Assembly (NCBI GenBank): GCA_964569025.1
Contig: CAZMSQ010000013.1
Coordinates: 1-61,819 of the forward strand
Origin: CAZMSQ01 sp964569025
GTDB taxonomy: Bacteria > Bacteroidota > Bacteroidia > Chitinophagales > Saprospiraceae
DNA length: 61,819 bases
Direction: 5' to 3'
In this document: positions 1 to 8,754 of the stretch, piece after piece
Layout of the letters: the number at the start of each line of letters is the position of its first letter
Numbering within the stretch: the stretch's first letter is position 1
Position numbers and translations under genes: made by a program
Notes under the pieces: model-generated
Databases searched by the model: none
Seen by the model: only the letters and a program-made list of their open reading frames with translations
What the model was told of the DNA's origin: nothing

Positions 1-3000
1 ATGCCGGTGACATGTCTTCCATCAGTTTCACCGGTAATTCAGAAGCGACCCAGGCAGGGAACCCACCTATTCAGATATCGCCAATAGAATCAAATGCCGG
101 GTCCATCACGGTGAGCAGCTGCGGTGGCGGCGGCGGAGGTGGAGACTTGACTGTTTCAGTTGGCAGCGGATCCGGAGAATGCGGCACGATAGTCTGTGTG
201 GATGTGACAGTCGATAACTTTGATGACATCATTGGGCTGGAATATACCATAACATGGGACCCCACAGTTCTTGATTTCCAGAACGTGACCGATTTGAATC
301 TTTCCGGCCTGACGACGGGTAATTTCAACGAGCTGGGCAACAATCAATTACTGCTATCCTGGAACCCATTCTCCTCAACGGGCATTACCCTTGCAGACGG
401 CACATCGATATACAGCATGTGCTTCAATTTGGTTGGCGATGCCGGTGACATGTCTTCAATCAGTTTCACCGGTAATTCAGAAGCGACCCAGGCTGGGAAT
501 CCACCGATTCAGATATCGCCGATAGAGACGAACGACGGCTCCATCACCGTGAGCGGCTGCGGTGGCGGCGGCGGAGGTGGTGACTTGACGGTCTCAGTTG
601 GCAGCGGATCCGGGGAATGTGGCACAACTGTCTGTGTGGACGTGACAGTCGATAACTTCGATGACATCATCGGACTGGAATACACGGTGACATGGGACCC
701 TACAGTTCTTGATTTCCAGAACGTGACCGATTTGAATCTTTCCGGCCTGACGACGGGTAATTTCAACGAGCTGGGTAACAATCAATTGCTGCTTTCCTGG
801 AATCCATTCTCCTCAACGGGCATCACGCTCGCAGACGGTACATCGATATACAGCATGTGCTTCAATCTGGTTGGCGATGCTGGTGACATGTCTTCAATCA
901 GTTTCACCGGTAATTCGGAAGCGACTCAGGCGGGGAATCCTCCCATTCAGATATCTCCAATAGAGACAAATGCTGGCTCCATCACCGTGAGTGGCTGTTC
1001 TGGTGGTGGGGGAAGTGACCTCACCCTCTCAGTTGGCAGCGGTTCCGGAGCCTGTGGTACCATTGTTTGTGCCAATGTGACAGTTGACAATTTTGATGAC
1101 ATCATCGGGTTGGAATATACCGTTACGTGGGATCCCACCGTTCTGGATTTCCAAAATGTCACAAACCTCAATCTTTCAGGCTTGAGTGTGGGTAACTTCA
1201 ACGAATTGGGCAATAACCAACTGTTATTATCCTGGAACCCATTCTCCCCAACGGGAGTCACTCTTGCGGATGGAACCGCGATTTATAGCATGTGTTTCGA
1301 ATTGGTAGGCGATGCCGGGGATTTGTCCTCCATTAGTTTCACAGGGAACACAGAAGCGACCATGGCCGGCAATCCACCTACTCCGGTCGATCCTGTATTG
1401 ACAAATAACGGACAGGTGACGGTAAGTTCCTGCTCAGGCGGGGTGCCGGGTGATTTGACCGTAAATATATCTGAAGGGATGGGCGCAAACGGAGATACGG
1501 TGTGCCTTGAGGTGACTGTAGAGAACTTTGAAGAGGTGCTGGGCCTTGAATACACAATCGCTTGGGACCCTGCGGTTGCACAATTTCTGTATACTGAAGG
1601 CTTTGGTCTGCCTGATTTATCTAATGCGAATTTTAACCTGTCAGGAAATAACCAACTCATCCTTTCCTGGAATTCGAACTCTCCGGTAACGGTAGCTGAT
1701 AGTACGCTGATTTATCGGGTATGTTTCCGGATGGTCGGCGGGCAGGATGATATGACCGATGTCTCATTCAACGGTAATGTAGAAGCAACAGCAGGAACGC
1801 CGCCTAATGTGAGTTTGGTCCCGGTAGTCACGAATAACGGGAAGTTGACAGTAACAGAAGGAGTGGCTACCAATGATCTGGTTATTGACATAGGGACAGC
1901 AACCGGAGAAAACGGAGATGTGGTCTGTGTGGATGTAACGGTGACAAACTTCTCGGATATTTCTGGTCTGGAGTATACAGTCGAATGGGACCCTGCCATT
2001 CTTTCATTCGAGAATGTGCAGTCATTTGACTTGCCTGATTTGAACACTGCGAACTTCAATCAGCTTGGTACCGACAGGTTGATTGTGTCCTGGAATGCGA
2101 ATGCGCCGGTTTCAAGGCCGGACGGTACTGTTATTTACGAAATGTGTTTTGAAATCCTTGGGAATACAGGAGACCAGAGCCCCATTGATTTTTTGGGTGA
2201 AGCTGAAGCCACCCAAGGCTTCCCACCTGCTGTGGTGCCTGTCGATGAACAGGGTGGGGCGGTGAGCGTCACCGGCAATTTCCCCGGGCTCACACTCTAT
2301 GCAGAATGTCCATCTGGAAGCCCTGGTGATGAAATCTGTATCCCTGTCCGGGTCGACGGTTTCACCAATATTTTCGGAGGGCAGTTTTCTATTCATTGGA
2401 ATCCTGCGGTTCTTCAGTTTACAATGGGAGCGAATTTCAATCCTGCTGTGAATGGTTTGGTTGCGGGTAATCTCAATGTACTAAACCCCGGAACAGCTGG
2501 ATTCCAGTGGACTGATCCGTTTTTTAATGGGGTAACGCTCCCCGATGGATCTGTACTCTTTGAAATGTGCTTTGAAGTTGTAGGAAATCTATGCGATACC
2601 ACCACGTTTTTCTTCGACGGCAATCCTGTGGATCTCGAATTTGCTACGATTATTGGTTTGGTAACTCAATCAGTGCCCGTTTTGTCACAGGGATGTCTAT
2701 TTGAGGTCAGTGGGTGTAATGCACCAGACTTGAATGCAAGCATCATGAATGTCCGGTGTCATGGAGATTCCGATGGCGCTATTTCGCTGACCGCGACTGG
2801 AACGGCACCATTCACCTATGCGTGGGGTGGATTGCCGGCATCAAACGATCCGGCTGGCATGGACCAGACTGACCTTCCTGCCGGGACCTATTGCGTGACA
2901 GTCAGTGATGCGAATAGCCTGACTGCAACCGCTTGTTATGACATCACTGAACCTGCTGTCCTGAATGTAACAGGTGCCGTTGCGGGTGAAATTTGCCTAA

Positions 3001-6000
3001 ATGACTGTGCAGGCACTATTGATCTGTCCGTTTCAGGTGGCACGGGGCCGTATTCATTTGACTGGGATGATCTTCCTGGTGCTGTGAATGTCCAAAATCG
3101 CTCTGAGTTGTGTGCTGCCGAGTATTGTGTCACTGTGACGGATGCCAATGATTGCACAGAGACAGCCTGTTTTACTATTGATCCAGGACAGCAGATTTTT
3201 GCCAATGCTGATGTGCAGGATGTATCATGTGCAGGATTTGATGATGGAAGGATTACCATGCAAGTTACGGGCAGCATCAATGTTGGCTTTGCGTGGAATC
3301 CGCCTGCAGGTAATACGGGCACACTGACTGATCTTGCCCCTGGGACATACTGCGTAACAGTGACAGATAACATGACAGGCTGTTCAACTGACAGCTGCTT
3401 CGAGGTTGGAGAGGCGCCCTCTTTTGAAGTGAATGTGACTTCCTCAGATGTCAGCTGTCATGGAGGGAGCGATGGGTCAATCACACTGTCTGTCGTCGGG
3501 CAGAGTATGGATTATAGCTATGATTGGGCAACACCTGTTCAATCTTCAGGTCCGGAGGCTACGGACCTTCCGGCAGGGGACTATTTTGTGACGGTAACTG
3601 ATAACCAGACTGGTTGTACAGAAGCCGTGCTGGTTAGTCTCGAAGAGCCAGCCCCTTTGAGTATTTCCGTTGACAGTACGAATAATCCGTTGTGCAATGG
3701 CAATCAGAACGGCGCCCTGTATGCCTCAGCTATGGGAGGTACACCGCCATACACTGCGCAATGGATAAGCGTTCAGACCGGAGGGGTGGTGAGCACCAAC
3801 CTGACAGCGACAGGGCTTGGAGCTGGTTGCTACAATTTGGTTCTGACAGATGATAATGATTGTACAGTAGCTATTGAAAATGTCTGCCTGAACGAACCCG
3901 CCCCATTGATGCTTGATGCTGTCCTAGGTAATCCATCTGCCGGGGTATGCGATGGTTCGATATTACTACAAGTCTCTGGTGGGACGGGACCGTATACCAC
4001 AAGTTGGAGCGGAGGCCTTCAGGATAACCTCGAGCAAAATGATCTGTGTCCTGGTGTGTACTGCGTGACGGTGACAGATGTCAATGGGTGTGAGAGTGAT
4101 GCGTGTTACTCATTGTTCTGTCCACTGGCGGTTTCTGTAACGACCGTGCAGAATCCTTCTTGTTCAGGGCAATCCAATGGGTCTGTTGATATAACCCCAT
4201 CATGTGGTGTGCCGCCTTATACATTCCTCTGGAGCAACTCGACCATAGGCGAAGATTTGGTGAATGTGCCTGCTGGCGCCTATTCAGTAACAGTTACGGA
4301 TGCACTCGGAAATAGTGTGGTTGCTTCGCAAATTTCGATTGTTGACCCGGCACCCCTCTCAATCAGTTCCGTGAATATAAAAGCAGCAACCTGCCTGCCT
4401 AATGGTTCCATTAATATATCCGTTATTGGTGGTCAGCCGACGTACACCTATATATGGAGTAATGGAGCTGTGAGTGAGGACCTATCAATGCTCTCATCTG
4501 ATGAGTATCAGGTCACAATTACCGATGCAGATGGATGTGTACTGGTGTCGCCAAATTATTTTGTGCCGTTTGACCCGAATCCACCGCTTATAGAGGAGGT
4601 GAACGTCATTCCGGTCACATGTTTCGGAGCAGCCGATGGTCAGGCATCTGTTATTGTTGATGGGTGTGCACCACCATTCGAGTTTTTCTGGGTTGAGAAT
4701 GCCAGCGGTGATACGGTCAGTTTCAATATGAATCCCAAAAACTTAGCCGGTGGGGTATATACACTTATTGTGGTTGACGACTTTGGCCAGCAGACTTCCC
4801 AGATGGTAACCATTCCTCAGCCAAATCCAATTGCTGTCCTCTTGGATTCAGTGGTGCATGAGACATGTCCTGATGGTGACAACGGTCAGATATTTATTTC
4901 AGTAGTCGGTGGAAATGCCGGAGGGTACAGTTATGCATGGAACTCCATTGCAAGTACAAATCAAGACCCAGGCGGTCTGTCTGCTGGGTTGTATCAAGTC
5001 ACAGTCACAGACACCAAAGGGTGTACTGCTCAATCCTCGTCTTTCCAGATCAATCCACTCCCACCCTGTATATGTAATGCTCAGGTGACCAATATCACCT
5101 GTCCTGGTGATATTAATGGAGCAATTTCCCTGACGTTGTGCGATGCCGGTTTAAGCTATCAGTACAACTGGAGTCAGGGCGATACGTTGGGAATACCAGC
5201 CACTGGCCCTCAAATCACAGGAGTTCCCGCCGGTCAATATTACGTCACCATCACCAATCCAGTGAATGGGGCATCAGAAACAGCAGTCTATTCTATTCTT
5301 GAGCCGGCTGACTGGAACGTCACTGCTGCCCTTCAACCAGCAGATGAATGTTTTACAGGAAGCATTGACCAATCTGTCAGCGGGAGTAATGGAAATTACA
5401 CCTATCTGTGGAATGATGGTGCCACAACACAAGATCGCACAGGATTGCCGTCAGGAAACTGGGCGGTGACGATTACAGATGGACTGGGCTGTACCTTTAC
5501 CACTGATTACGTGGTAGACGGCCCGCCATGCTATGAGGTTGCCGTCAGTGATGAGATCTGTGCGGGTGATGCCAATGGAGCAATTGATCTGACCATATTC
5601 GGGTTCCAGCCGGTTCAAGTGGTTTGGGAATTTCCTGATGGTTCTACAGTCAATACGGTAGACCTTGGCAACCTTGCACCGGGCGCTTATACGGTGACCA
5701 TCACAGATGGAAATGGTACTATTGTGACTGAGTCATTTACGATTGGCACAGCTTCATTTTTGGAGGCCACCGTGCAGATCAATGGCTTGCCATCATGTTT
5801 CTCAAATAACAATGGCTCCGCCACCGCACTGGCACAAAACGGAACGGGTAATTTGACTTATGAGTGGTGCAACGGGGTGACTGTGCCGACTGCGACGAAT
5901 CTTGCCGCCGGATCATGCTCCGTGACCGTGACCGATCTCGCAGGTTGTCAGGTCGTCGTTCCTTTTGAAATTTCCAATGCCCCTCTCGGGTTTACCACTC

Positions 6001-6698
6001 AGGAGGAGACGTGTCCTGGTGATTGTGATGGCAGAATTCAGGTTCTTCCCGCGGGAGGAGTCAGCCCTTACCAGTTTGCGTGGAATGATCCGATGAGTCA
6101 GAGTGGTCCCATTGCGCAGGAGTTATGTGCCGGTCAATATACAGTGACTGTGTCGGATGCCCTTGGCAGGAACTGTGTGGTGACTGCAGAATTGCTTCCT
6201 GCAGATTCCATTGGGGTACTCTTTGATGTGACACCAGCCCGCCTGAGGGATGGGGCAGTATTGGCCACCGGGACAAATGGAACACCGCCTTACACATACC
6301 TGTGGAGCACCGGCCAGAATGATCCGCGTATCAATGGTCTTGCGGCAGGCATCTACTCTGTAACCGTTATCGATGCAGATGGCTGTGTGGCTGAGGCCTC
6401 CGTGGAAGTGCCAGGCAATTTTGATTGCGGTACAGCACGGCAGGTGATTACTCCAAACTTTGATGGTTATAACGACTTCTTTGTCATACAGTGTGCTGAA
6501 ACGCTGGAGAATGAGCTGAAAATCTATAATCGGTTCGGAACACTGGTCTTTGAAGCAACGAATTACAGCAATGATTGGGATGGCAGAGGACTTGATGGAG
6601 AGCCGCTTCAAGAAGATGGGTATTTCTTTGTGTTCGAATACAGGGATCAAGGAGAGAATTTCCAGGTAAAAGGGTCCGTGACCATCTTACGAGAATAG
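1..6698 (+). CDS. Giant surface protein: cohesin-like array, SprB-like repeats, T9SS type B C-terminus (5' partial)
   Basis: The frame is open from the window edge and the first bases already encode the end of a repeat unit, so the N-terminus lies upstream; the ATG at 12 is internal. Six complete cohesin-like domains of about 140-146 aa begin near 144, 582, 1017, 1452, 1875 and 2286, each with a core like NFDDIIGLEYT..WDP..L.F and Cys- and Gly-rich linkers. About 16 SprB-like units follow (2730-6410), each with a C.G..DG.I start and a (Y)xVTVTD end. The last 90 residues, starting VITPNFDGYND and containing YNRFGTLVFE, match the gliding-motility/T9SS type B sorting domain. The protein is probably exported by T9SS and held on the surface as a scaffold or adhesin. 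The ligand is unknown. A PorP/SprF-family gene lies directly downstream, as is usual for type B substrates. Confidence 0.9.
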   Translation, partial: AGDMSSISFTGNSEATQAGNPPIQISPIESNAGSITVSSCGGGGGGGDLTVSVGSGSGECGTIVCVDVTVDNFDDIIGLEYTITWDPTVLDFQNVTDLNLSGLTTGNFNELGNNQLLLSWNPFSSTGITLADGTSIYSMCFNLVGDAGDMSSISFTGNSEATQAGNPPIQISPIETNDGSITVSGCGGGGGGGDLTVSVGSGSGECGTTVCVDVTVDNFDDIIGLEYTVTWDPTVLDFQNVTDLNLSGLTTGNFNELGNNQLLLSWNPFSSTGITLADGTSIYSMCFNLVGDAGDMSSISFTGNSEATQAGNPPIQISPIETNAGSITVSGCSGGGGSDLTLSVGSGSGACGTIVCANVTVDNFDDIIGLEYTVTWDPTVLDFQNVTNLNLSGLSVGNFNELGNNQLLLSWNPFSPTGVTLADGTAIYSMCFELVGDAGDLSSISFTGNTEATMAGNPPTPVDPVLTNNGQVTVSSCSGGVPGDLTVNISEGMGANGDTVCLEVTVENFEEVLGLEYTIAWDPAVAQFLYTEGFGLPDLSNANFNLSGNNQLILSWNSNSPVTVADSTLIYRVCFRMVGGQDDMTDVSFNGNVEATAGTPPNVSLVPVVTNNGKLTVTEGVATNDLVIDIGTATGENGDVVCVDVTVTNFSDISGLEYTVEWDPAILSFENVQSFDLPDLNTANFNQLGTDRLIVSWNANAPVSRPDGTVIYEMCFEILGNTGDQSPIDFLGEAEATQGFPPAVVPVDEQGGAVSVTGNFPGLTLYAECPSGSPGDEICIPVRVDGFTNIFGGQFSIHWNPAVLQFTMGANFNPAVNGLVAGNLNVLNPGTAGFQWTDPFFNGVTLPDGSVLFEMCFEVVGNLCDTTTFFFDGNPVDLEFATIIGLVTQSVPVLSQGCLFEVSGCNAPDLNASIMNVRCHGDSDGAISLTATGTAPFTYAWGGLPASNDPAGMDQTDLPAGTYCVTVSDANSLTATACYDITEPAVLNVTGAVAGEICLNDCAGTIDLSVSGGTGPYSFDWDDLPGAVNVQNRSELCAAEYCVTVTDANDCTETACFTIDPGQQIFANADVQDVSCAGFDDGRITMQVTGSINVGFAWNPPAGNTGTLTDLAPGTYCVTVTDNMTGCSTDSCFEVGEAPSFEVNVTSSDVSCHGGSDGSITLSVVGQSMDYSYDWATPVQSSGPEATDLPAGDYFVTVTDNQTGCTEAVLVSLEEPAPLSISVDSTNNPLCNGNQNGALYASAMGGTPPYTAQWISVQTGGVVSTNLTATGLGAGCYNLVLTDDNDCTVAIENVCLNEPAPLMLDAVLGNPSAGVCDGSILLQVSGGTGPYTTSWSGGLQDNLEQNDLCPGVYCVTVTDVNGCESDACYSLFCPLAVSVTTVQNPSCSGQSNGSVDITPSCGVPPYTFLWSNSTIGEDLVNVPAGAYSVTVTDALGNSVVASQISIVDPAPLSISSVNIKAATCLPNGSINISVIGGQPTYTYIWSNGAVSEDLSMLSSDEYQVTITDADGCVLVSPNYFVPFDPNPPLIEEVNVIPVTCFGAADGQASVIVDGCAPPFEFFWVENASGDTVSFNMNPKNLAGGVYTLIVVDDFGQQTSQMVTIPQPNPIAVLLDSVVHETCPDGDNGQIFISVVGGNAGGYSYAWNSIASTNQDPGGLSAGLYQVTVTDTKGCTAQSSSFQINPLPPCICNAQVTNITCPGDINGAISLTLCDAGLSYQYNWSQGDTLGIPATGPQITGVPAGQYYVTITNPVNGASETAVYSILEPADWNVTAALQPADECFTGSIDQSVSGSNGNYTYLWNDGATTQDRTGLPSGNWAVTITDGLGCTFTTDYVVDGPPCYEVAVSDEICAGDANGAIDLTIFGFQPVQVVWEFPDGSTVNTVDLGNLAPGAYTVTITDGNGTIVTESFTIGTASFLEATVQINGLPSCFSNNNGSATALAQNGTGNLTYEWCNGVTVPTATNLAAGSCSVTVTDLAGCQVVVPFEISNAPLGFTTQEETCPGDCDGRIQVLPAGGVSPYQFAWNDPMSQSGPIAQELCAGQYTVTVSDALGRNCVVTAELLPADSIGVLFDVTPARLRDGAVLATGTNGTPPYTYLWSTGQNDPRINGLAAGIYSVTVIDADGCVAEASVEVPGNFDCGTARQVITPNFDGYNDFFVIQCAETLENELKIYNRFGTLVFEATNYSNDWDGRGLDGEPLQEDGYFFVFEYRDQGENFQVKGSVTILRE
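12..1451. repeat. Tandem near-identical cohesin-coding repeats
   Basis: Direct tandem repeats lie inside the giant gene with unit spacing 438, 435 and 435 bases (unit starts 144, 582, 1017; the next unit starts at 1452). Units 1 and 2 are almost identical in DNA, including silent positions. The partial unit at 12-143 closely matches 449-581. Later units at 1452 and 1875 are more diverged. This pattern suggests recent duplication or gene conversion and is prone to assembly collapse, so the true copy number may be higher. Confidence 0.9.
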
Positions 6699-6769
6699 GT
6701 AGTTGAGGAATGTGTCATTCAGTTGAAAATGAACCAAAGCGTATGTCCCAAAATCATAAAATCACTGTC

Positions 6770-7693
6770 ATGAAAAAGGTGCTTTTCATCTTCCTGCTCG
6801 GCATGTTGTGCGCCCGGGTGAGTGTGGCTCAAGAGGAAGCGATTTACAATCATTATATCTTGAATCCGTTCCTCATCAATCCCGGTGCGGCTGGTTCTGA
6901 TGAAAGCGCAAACAGAGTATTTTTTAATTATCGGTCACAGTGGGCCGGCTTTCCAGGTTCTCCAAAGAGTTATGCCGGTAGCTGGAACGGGCCAATAGGT
7001 AACCGGTTGGGCTTGGGTGCGATTGTCTTTGCAGAAAATATCGCCCAGTTGAGTCGTGTGCGCGCACAGGCGTCTTATGCGTACAGGTACAGTGATGACA
7101 AACTGAATATGGGGATTGGCTTTTCAACTGAATTCCACAGAGTCGAGCTGCGGAATGAATTCCTCAATGACCCCTTTTATGAAGAGGGTGATGAGCTGAT
7201 TGCCGAAAAAATGAACGGCGTCAATGCATTCGATGTTACCCTCGGCTTTTTCGGCACCTATGATCAGCGCACCTTTTTTGGGGTGTCTCTGCCTAATTTG
7301 ATTCGAAACCGACTCGATGAGATTTCTGATCCGGATGGCCTGAACAACAGCCCGATCAGATACTTTACCGCTCTTGTCGGACATCGCTTTGAAGTCCCCG
7401 GCAGAAAAATCGAACTGGAACCATCACTCGCAGCCCGGAAACTAAGAGGGTTACCTCTCATCGTGGATGTGAACCTCAAGGCAACGCTCATGGATGGCAA
7501 ACTCCTCGCAGGATTGAATTATACGGCAGGTCTCGAGAGTGGATGGTTTGGGTTATTGTTCGGAGTGAGACCTGAAGAAAGTATTCAGTTGGTGTATTCT
7601 TTTCACAGCTATGCCGGAGAATTTCAATCTTACAGCACAGGGTCACATGAAATTTCGATTGGATTCTTCCTCCCGAGAAAAGAGAAGAAGTAA
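6770..7693 (+). CDS. PorP/SprF family type IX secretion membrane protein
   Basis: About 307 aa. The start is taken at 6770 because it gives a clean signal peptide (MKKVLFIFLLGMLCARVSVAQ); an upstream in-frame ATG at 6710 adds only a polar extension. The mature N-terminus (EEAIYNHYILNPFLINPGAAG) is the hallmark of the PorP/SprF family. The remainder is alternating aromatic/glycine sequence of an outer-membrane barrel ending in SIGFFLPRK. Family members are outer-membrane partners needed for secretion or attachment of type B CTD proteins such as SprB. The gene sits 71 bases downstream of exactly such a protein, so the pair is probably co-transcribed and functionally matched. Which step it serves is inferred from the family. 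Confidence 0.9.
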   Translation: MKKVLFIFLLGMLCARVSVAQEEAIYNHYILNPFLINPGAAGSDESANRVFFNYRSQWAGFPGSPKSYAGSWNGPIGNRLGLGAIVFAENIAQLSRVRAQASYAYRYSDDKLNMGIGFSTEFHRVELRNEFLNDPFYEEGDELIAEKMNGVNAFDVTLGFFGTYDQRTFFGVSLPNLIRNRLDEISDPDGLNNSPIRYFTALVGHRFEVPGRKIELEPSLAARKLRGLPLIVDVNLKATLMDGKLLAGLNYTAGLESGWFGLLFGVRPEESIQLVYSFHSYAGEFQSYSTGSHEISIGFFLPRKEKK

Positions 7694-7975
7694 TCGCTCT
7701 GATTCATAGAATAAATCTCCGCGTAGAAATTGACATACGGTATATTTGTGTTGCCGCCCAGAGGAGATGAGAAATATGAGTTTTTAAGGAATTTTTGAAA
7801 TTAGTTCTCAGTTTTTGAAAAAATATGTACATTAGCCTTTAATAAAGATATGTGCAATTGAGCGAAGGTCGTGTTGTAGCCAGTTTGCAGGATTTTAAAG
7901 TGCCGTGAGGTGCTAAAAATACCTGCTTTCGGGTATATGACCTTCAATAGTTTCACGTATCTTTGAGCTCGCAGG
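7694..7975. other. Non-coding stretch, no gene seen
   Basis: This AT-rich interval starts after the PorP/SprF gene and runs up to the promoter of the next operon. Small open frames here lack start signals and family resemblance. A lone TATATTTG box at 7741-7748 fits a -7 element, but no TTG lies at the proper distance upstream. No clear terminator was found. Confidence 0.5.
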
Positions 7976-8005
7976 TTTGAAAAAGTAAAAGCTTTTTTAT
8001 ATTTG
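7976..8005 (+). promoter_or_regulatory. Bacteroidota-type promoter for the 8255/8755 genes
   Basis: TTTG at 7976-7979, an 18-base spacer and TATATTTG at 7998-8005 match the Bacteroidota sigma-A pattern (TTTG / TAnnTTTG). Transcription would start near 8011-8013, leaving a leader of roughly 240 bases before the ATG at 8255. Confidence 0.6.
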
Positions 8006-8010
8006 CGGTT

Positions 8011-8254
8011 CTTTGCAGTCAAGTTCAATCCCTACCGTTTAAAAAATCCAAACAGCCGTTGCGTTGTGTTATTGGGTATTGGTCTCCCAAAGCACGATAT
8101 AACGCCTACTACACTTTGTAGAAAACTGCATGCCTGGCAATCGGTCAATTGCCATTGGGTATGTCAGATTAGTGTGTATTTGGAAAAACTAATGCTCTAC
8201 CAGGCAATCATTCGTAAAACGTAAAATTATTTCATTCACTAAATTCTTAATCTC
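8011..8254 (+). promoter_or_regulatory. Long structured 5' leader (candidate cis-regulatory RNA)
   Basis: The leader holds several short inverted repeats: TTGGG/CCCAA (8072-8076 with 8086-8090), GGCAAT/ATTGCC (8136-8141 with 8148-8153), ATTAGT/ACTAAT (8168-8173 with 8188-8193) and an outer TGCCTGG/CCAGGCA (8131-8137 with 8200-8206). The outer pairing overlaps and excludes the GGCAAT hairpin, and a second GGCAAT at 8203-8208 could also pair with the same ATTGCC. This is compatible with two alternative folds. It matches no riboswitch class that I recognise. Confidence 0.4.
8230..8254 (+). repeat. Duplicated translation-start leader, copy 1
   Basis: The 25 bases before the ATG at 8255 match the 25 bases before the ATG at 8755 at 20 positions, ending in TCTC directly before ATGAAAAA. 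Both copies share the block TTTCATTCA. The AT-rich, weakly Shine-Dalgarno context is typical of highly translated Bacteroidota genes. Confidence 0.6.
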
Positions 8255-8710
8255 ATGAAAAACAAAAAGCTTTTGTTAGTGCCATTCGTCCTCACGATTC
8301 TCTTTTTCGTGGGGATGACTGGTGTGGAAGCACAGCAGGTTGGTTCTTTGACCAACTCTGGGGTCACTCCTGCCAATTCTGTATTGGAGGTGACTTCAAA
8401 GGCTCATGTGGCTGATATTCAGTCCGGAGCTTTTGTCGATCCTGCAACTGCTGCTTCTCTGCTGATCGATGCAGCAAAGTACGAGTACAACAATCCTGAT
8501 CAAACGACAGGAGTGACTGAGGCAACCAGCCTTATCAAGTCACAGTACTACTACGCTGCTTACACACAGATTCAGAACGGTTCCTCCGTTTCTGAGGCGT
8601 TGACTGGCAGTCTCTCTGTCATCAACCGTGAAAAGCTCAACTACAGAAAGGGGTTGAACATTAGCACTCAGGTCATCATCGACGGTGCTATTGCGCTCGT
8701 TTCGCAGTGA
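8255..8710 (+). CDS. Small secreted protein of unknown function
   Basis: 151 aa, starting with a strong signal peptide (MKNKKLLLVPFVLTILFF, then VEAQQ as cleavage region). The mature part is Ala/Ser/Thr/Val-rich with a probable helical segment around ATAASLLIDAAKYEYNN, and has no cysteines and no T9SS sorting domain. I do not recognise the family. It is followed after 44 bases, with no terminator, by the 2223-aa surface protein, and the two share an almost duplicated leader and strongly biased codon use (CGT for Arg, GGT for Gly, TTC and AAC). They are probably co-expressed at high level, so a role as periplasmic or matrix partner of the giant protein is possible but only inferred. Confidence 0.8.
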   Translation: MKNKKLLLVPFVLTILFFVGMTGVEAQQVGSLTNSGVTPANSVLEVTSKAHVADIQSGAFVDPATAASLLIDAAKYEYNNPDQTTGVTEATSLIKSQYYYAAYTQIQNGSSVSEALTGSLSVINREKLNYRKGLNISTQVIIDGAIALVSQ

Positions 8711-8729
8711 TCTCTCCAGTACATAAACA

Positions 8730-8754
8730 TTTCATTCAATAAAATCCAAGTCTC
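8730..8754 (+). repeat. Duplicated translation-start leader, copy 2
   Basis: This is the second copy of the 25-base pre-ATG leader, exactly 500 bases downstream of the first (20 of 25 identical). No terminator separates it from the preceding stop, so it probably acts as a ribosome-loading region within one transcript. Confidence 0.6.

Noticed and set aside
71..2059. Several antisense frames of 60-125 codons across the cohesin repeats
   Set aside because: They repeat with the sense unit, have Pro/Ser-rich shadow composition and no start signals.
7741..7748. TATATTTG as a promoter of the surface operon
   Set aside because: No TTG element at 17-23 bases upstream; the pair at 7976-8005 is complete.
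7801..8224. Small frames on both strands in the intergenic region
   Set aside because: No ribosome-binding site or family resemblance; the plus frame lies inside the structured leader and starts at the promoter's initiation site.
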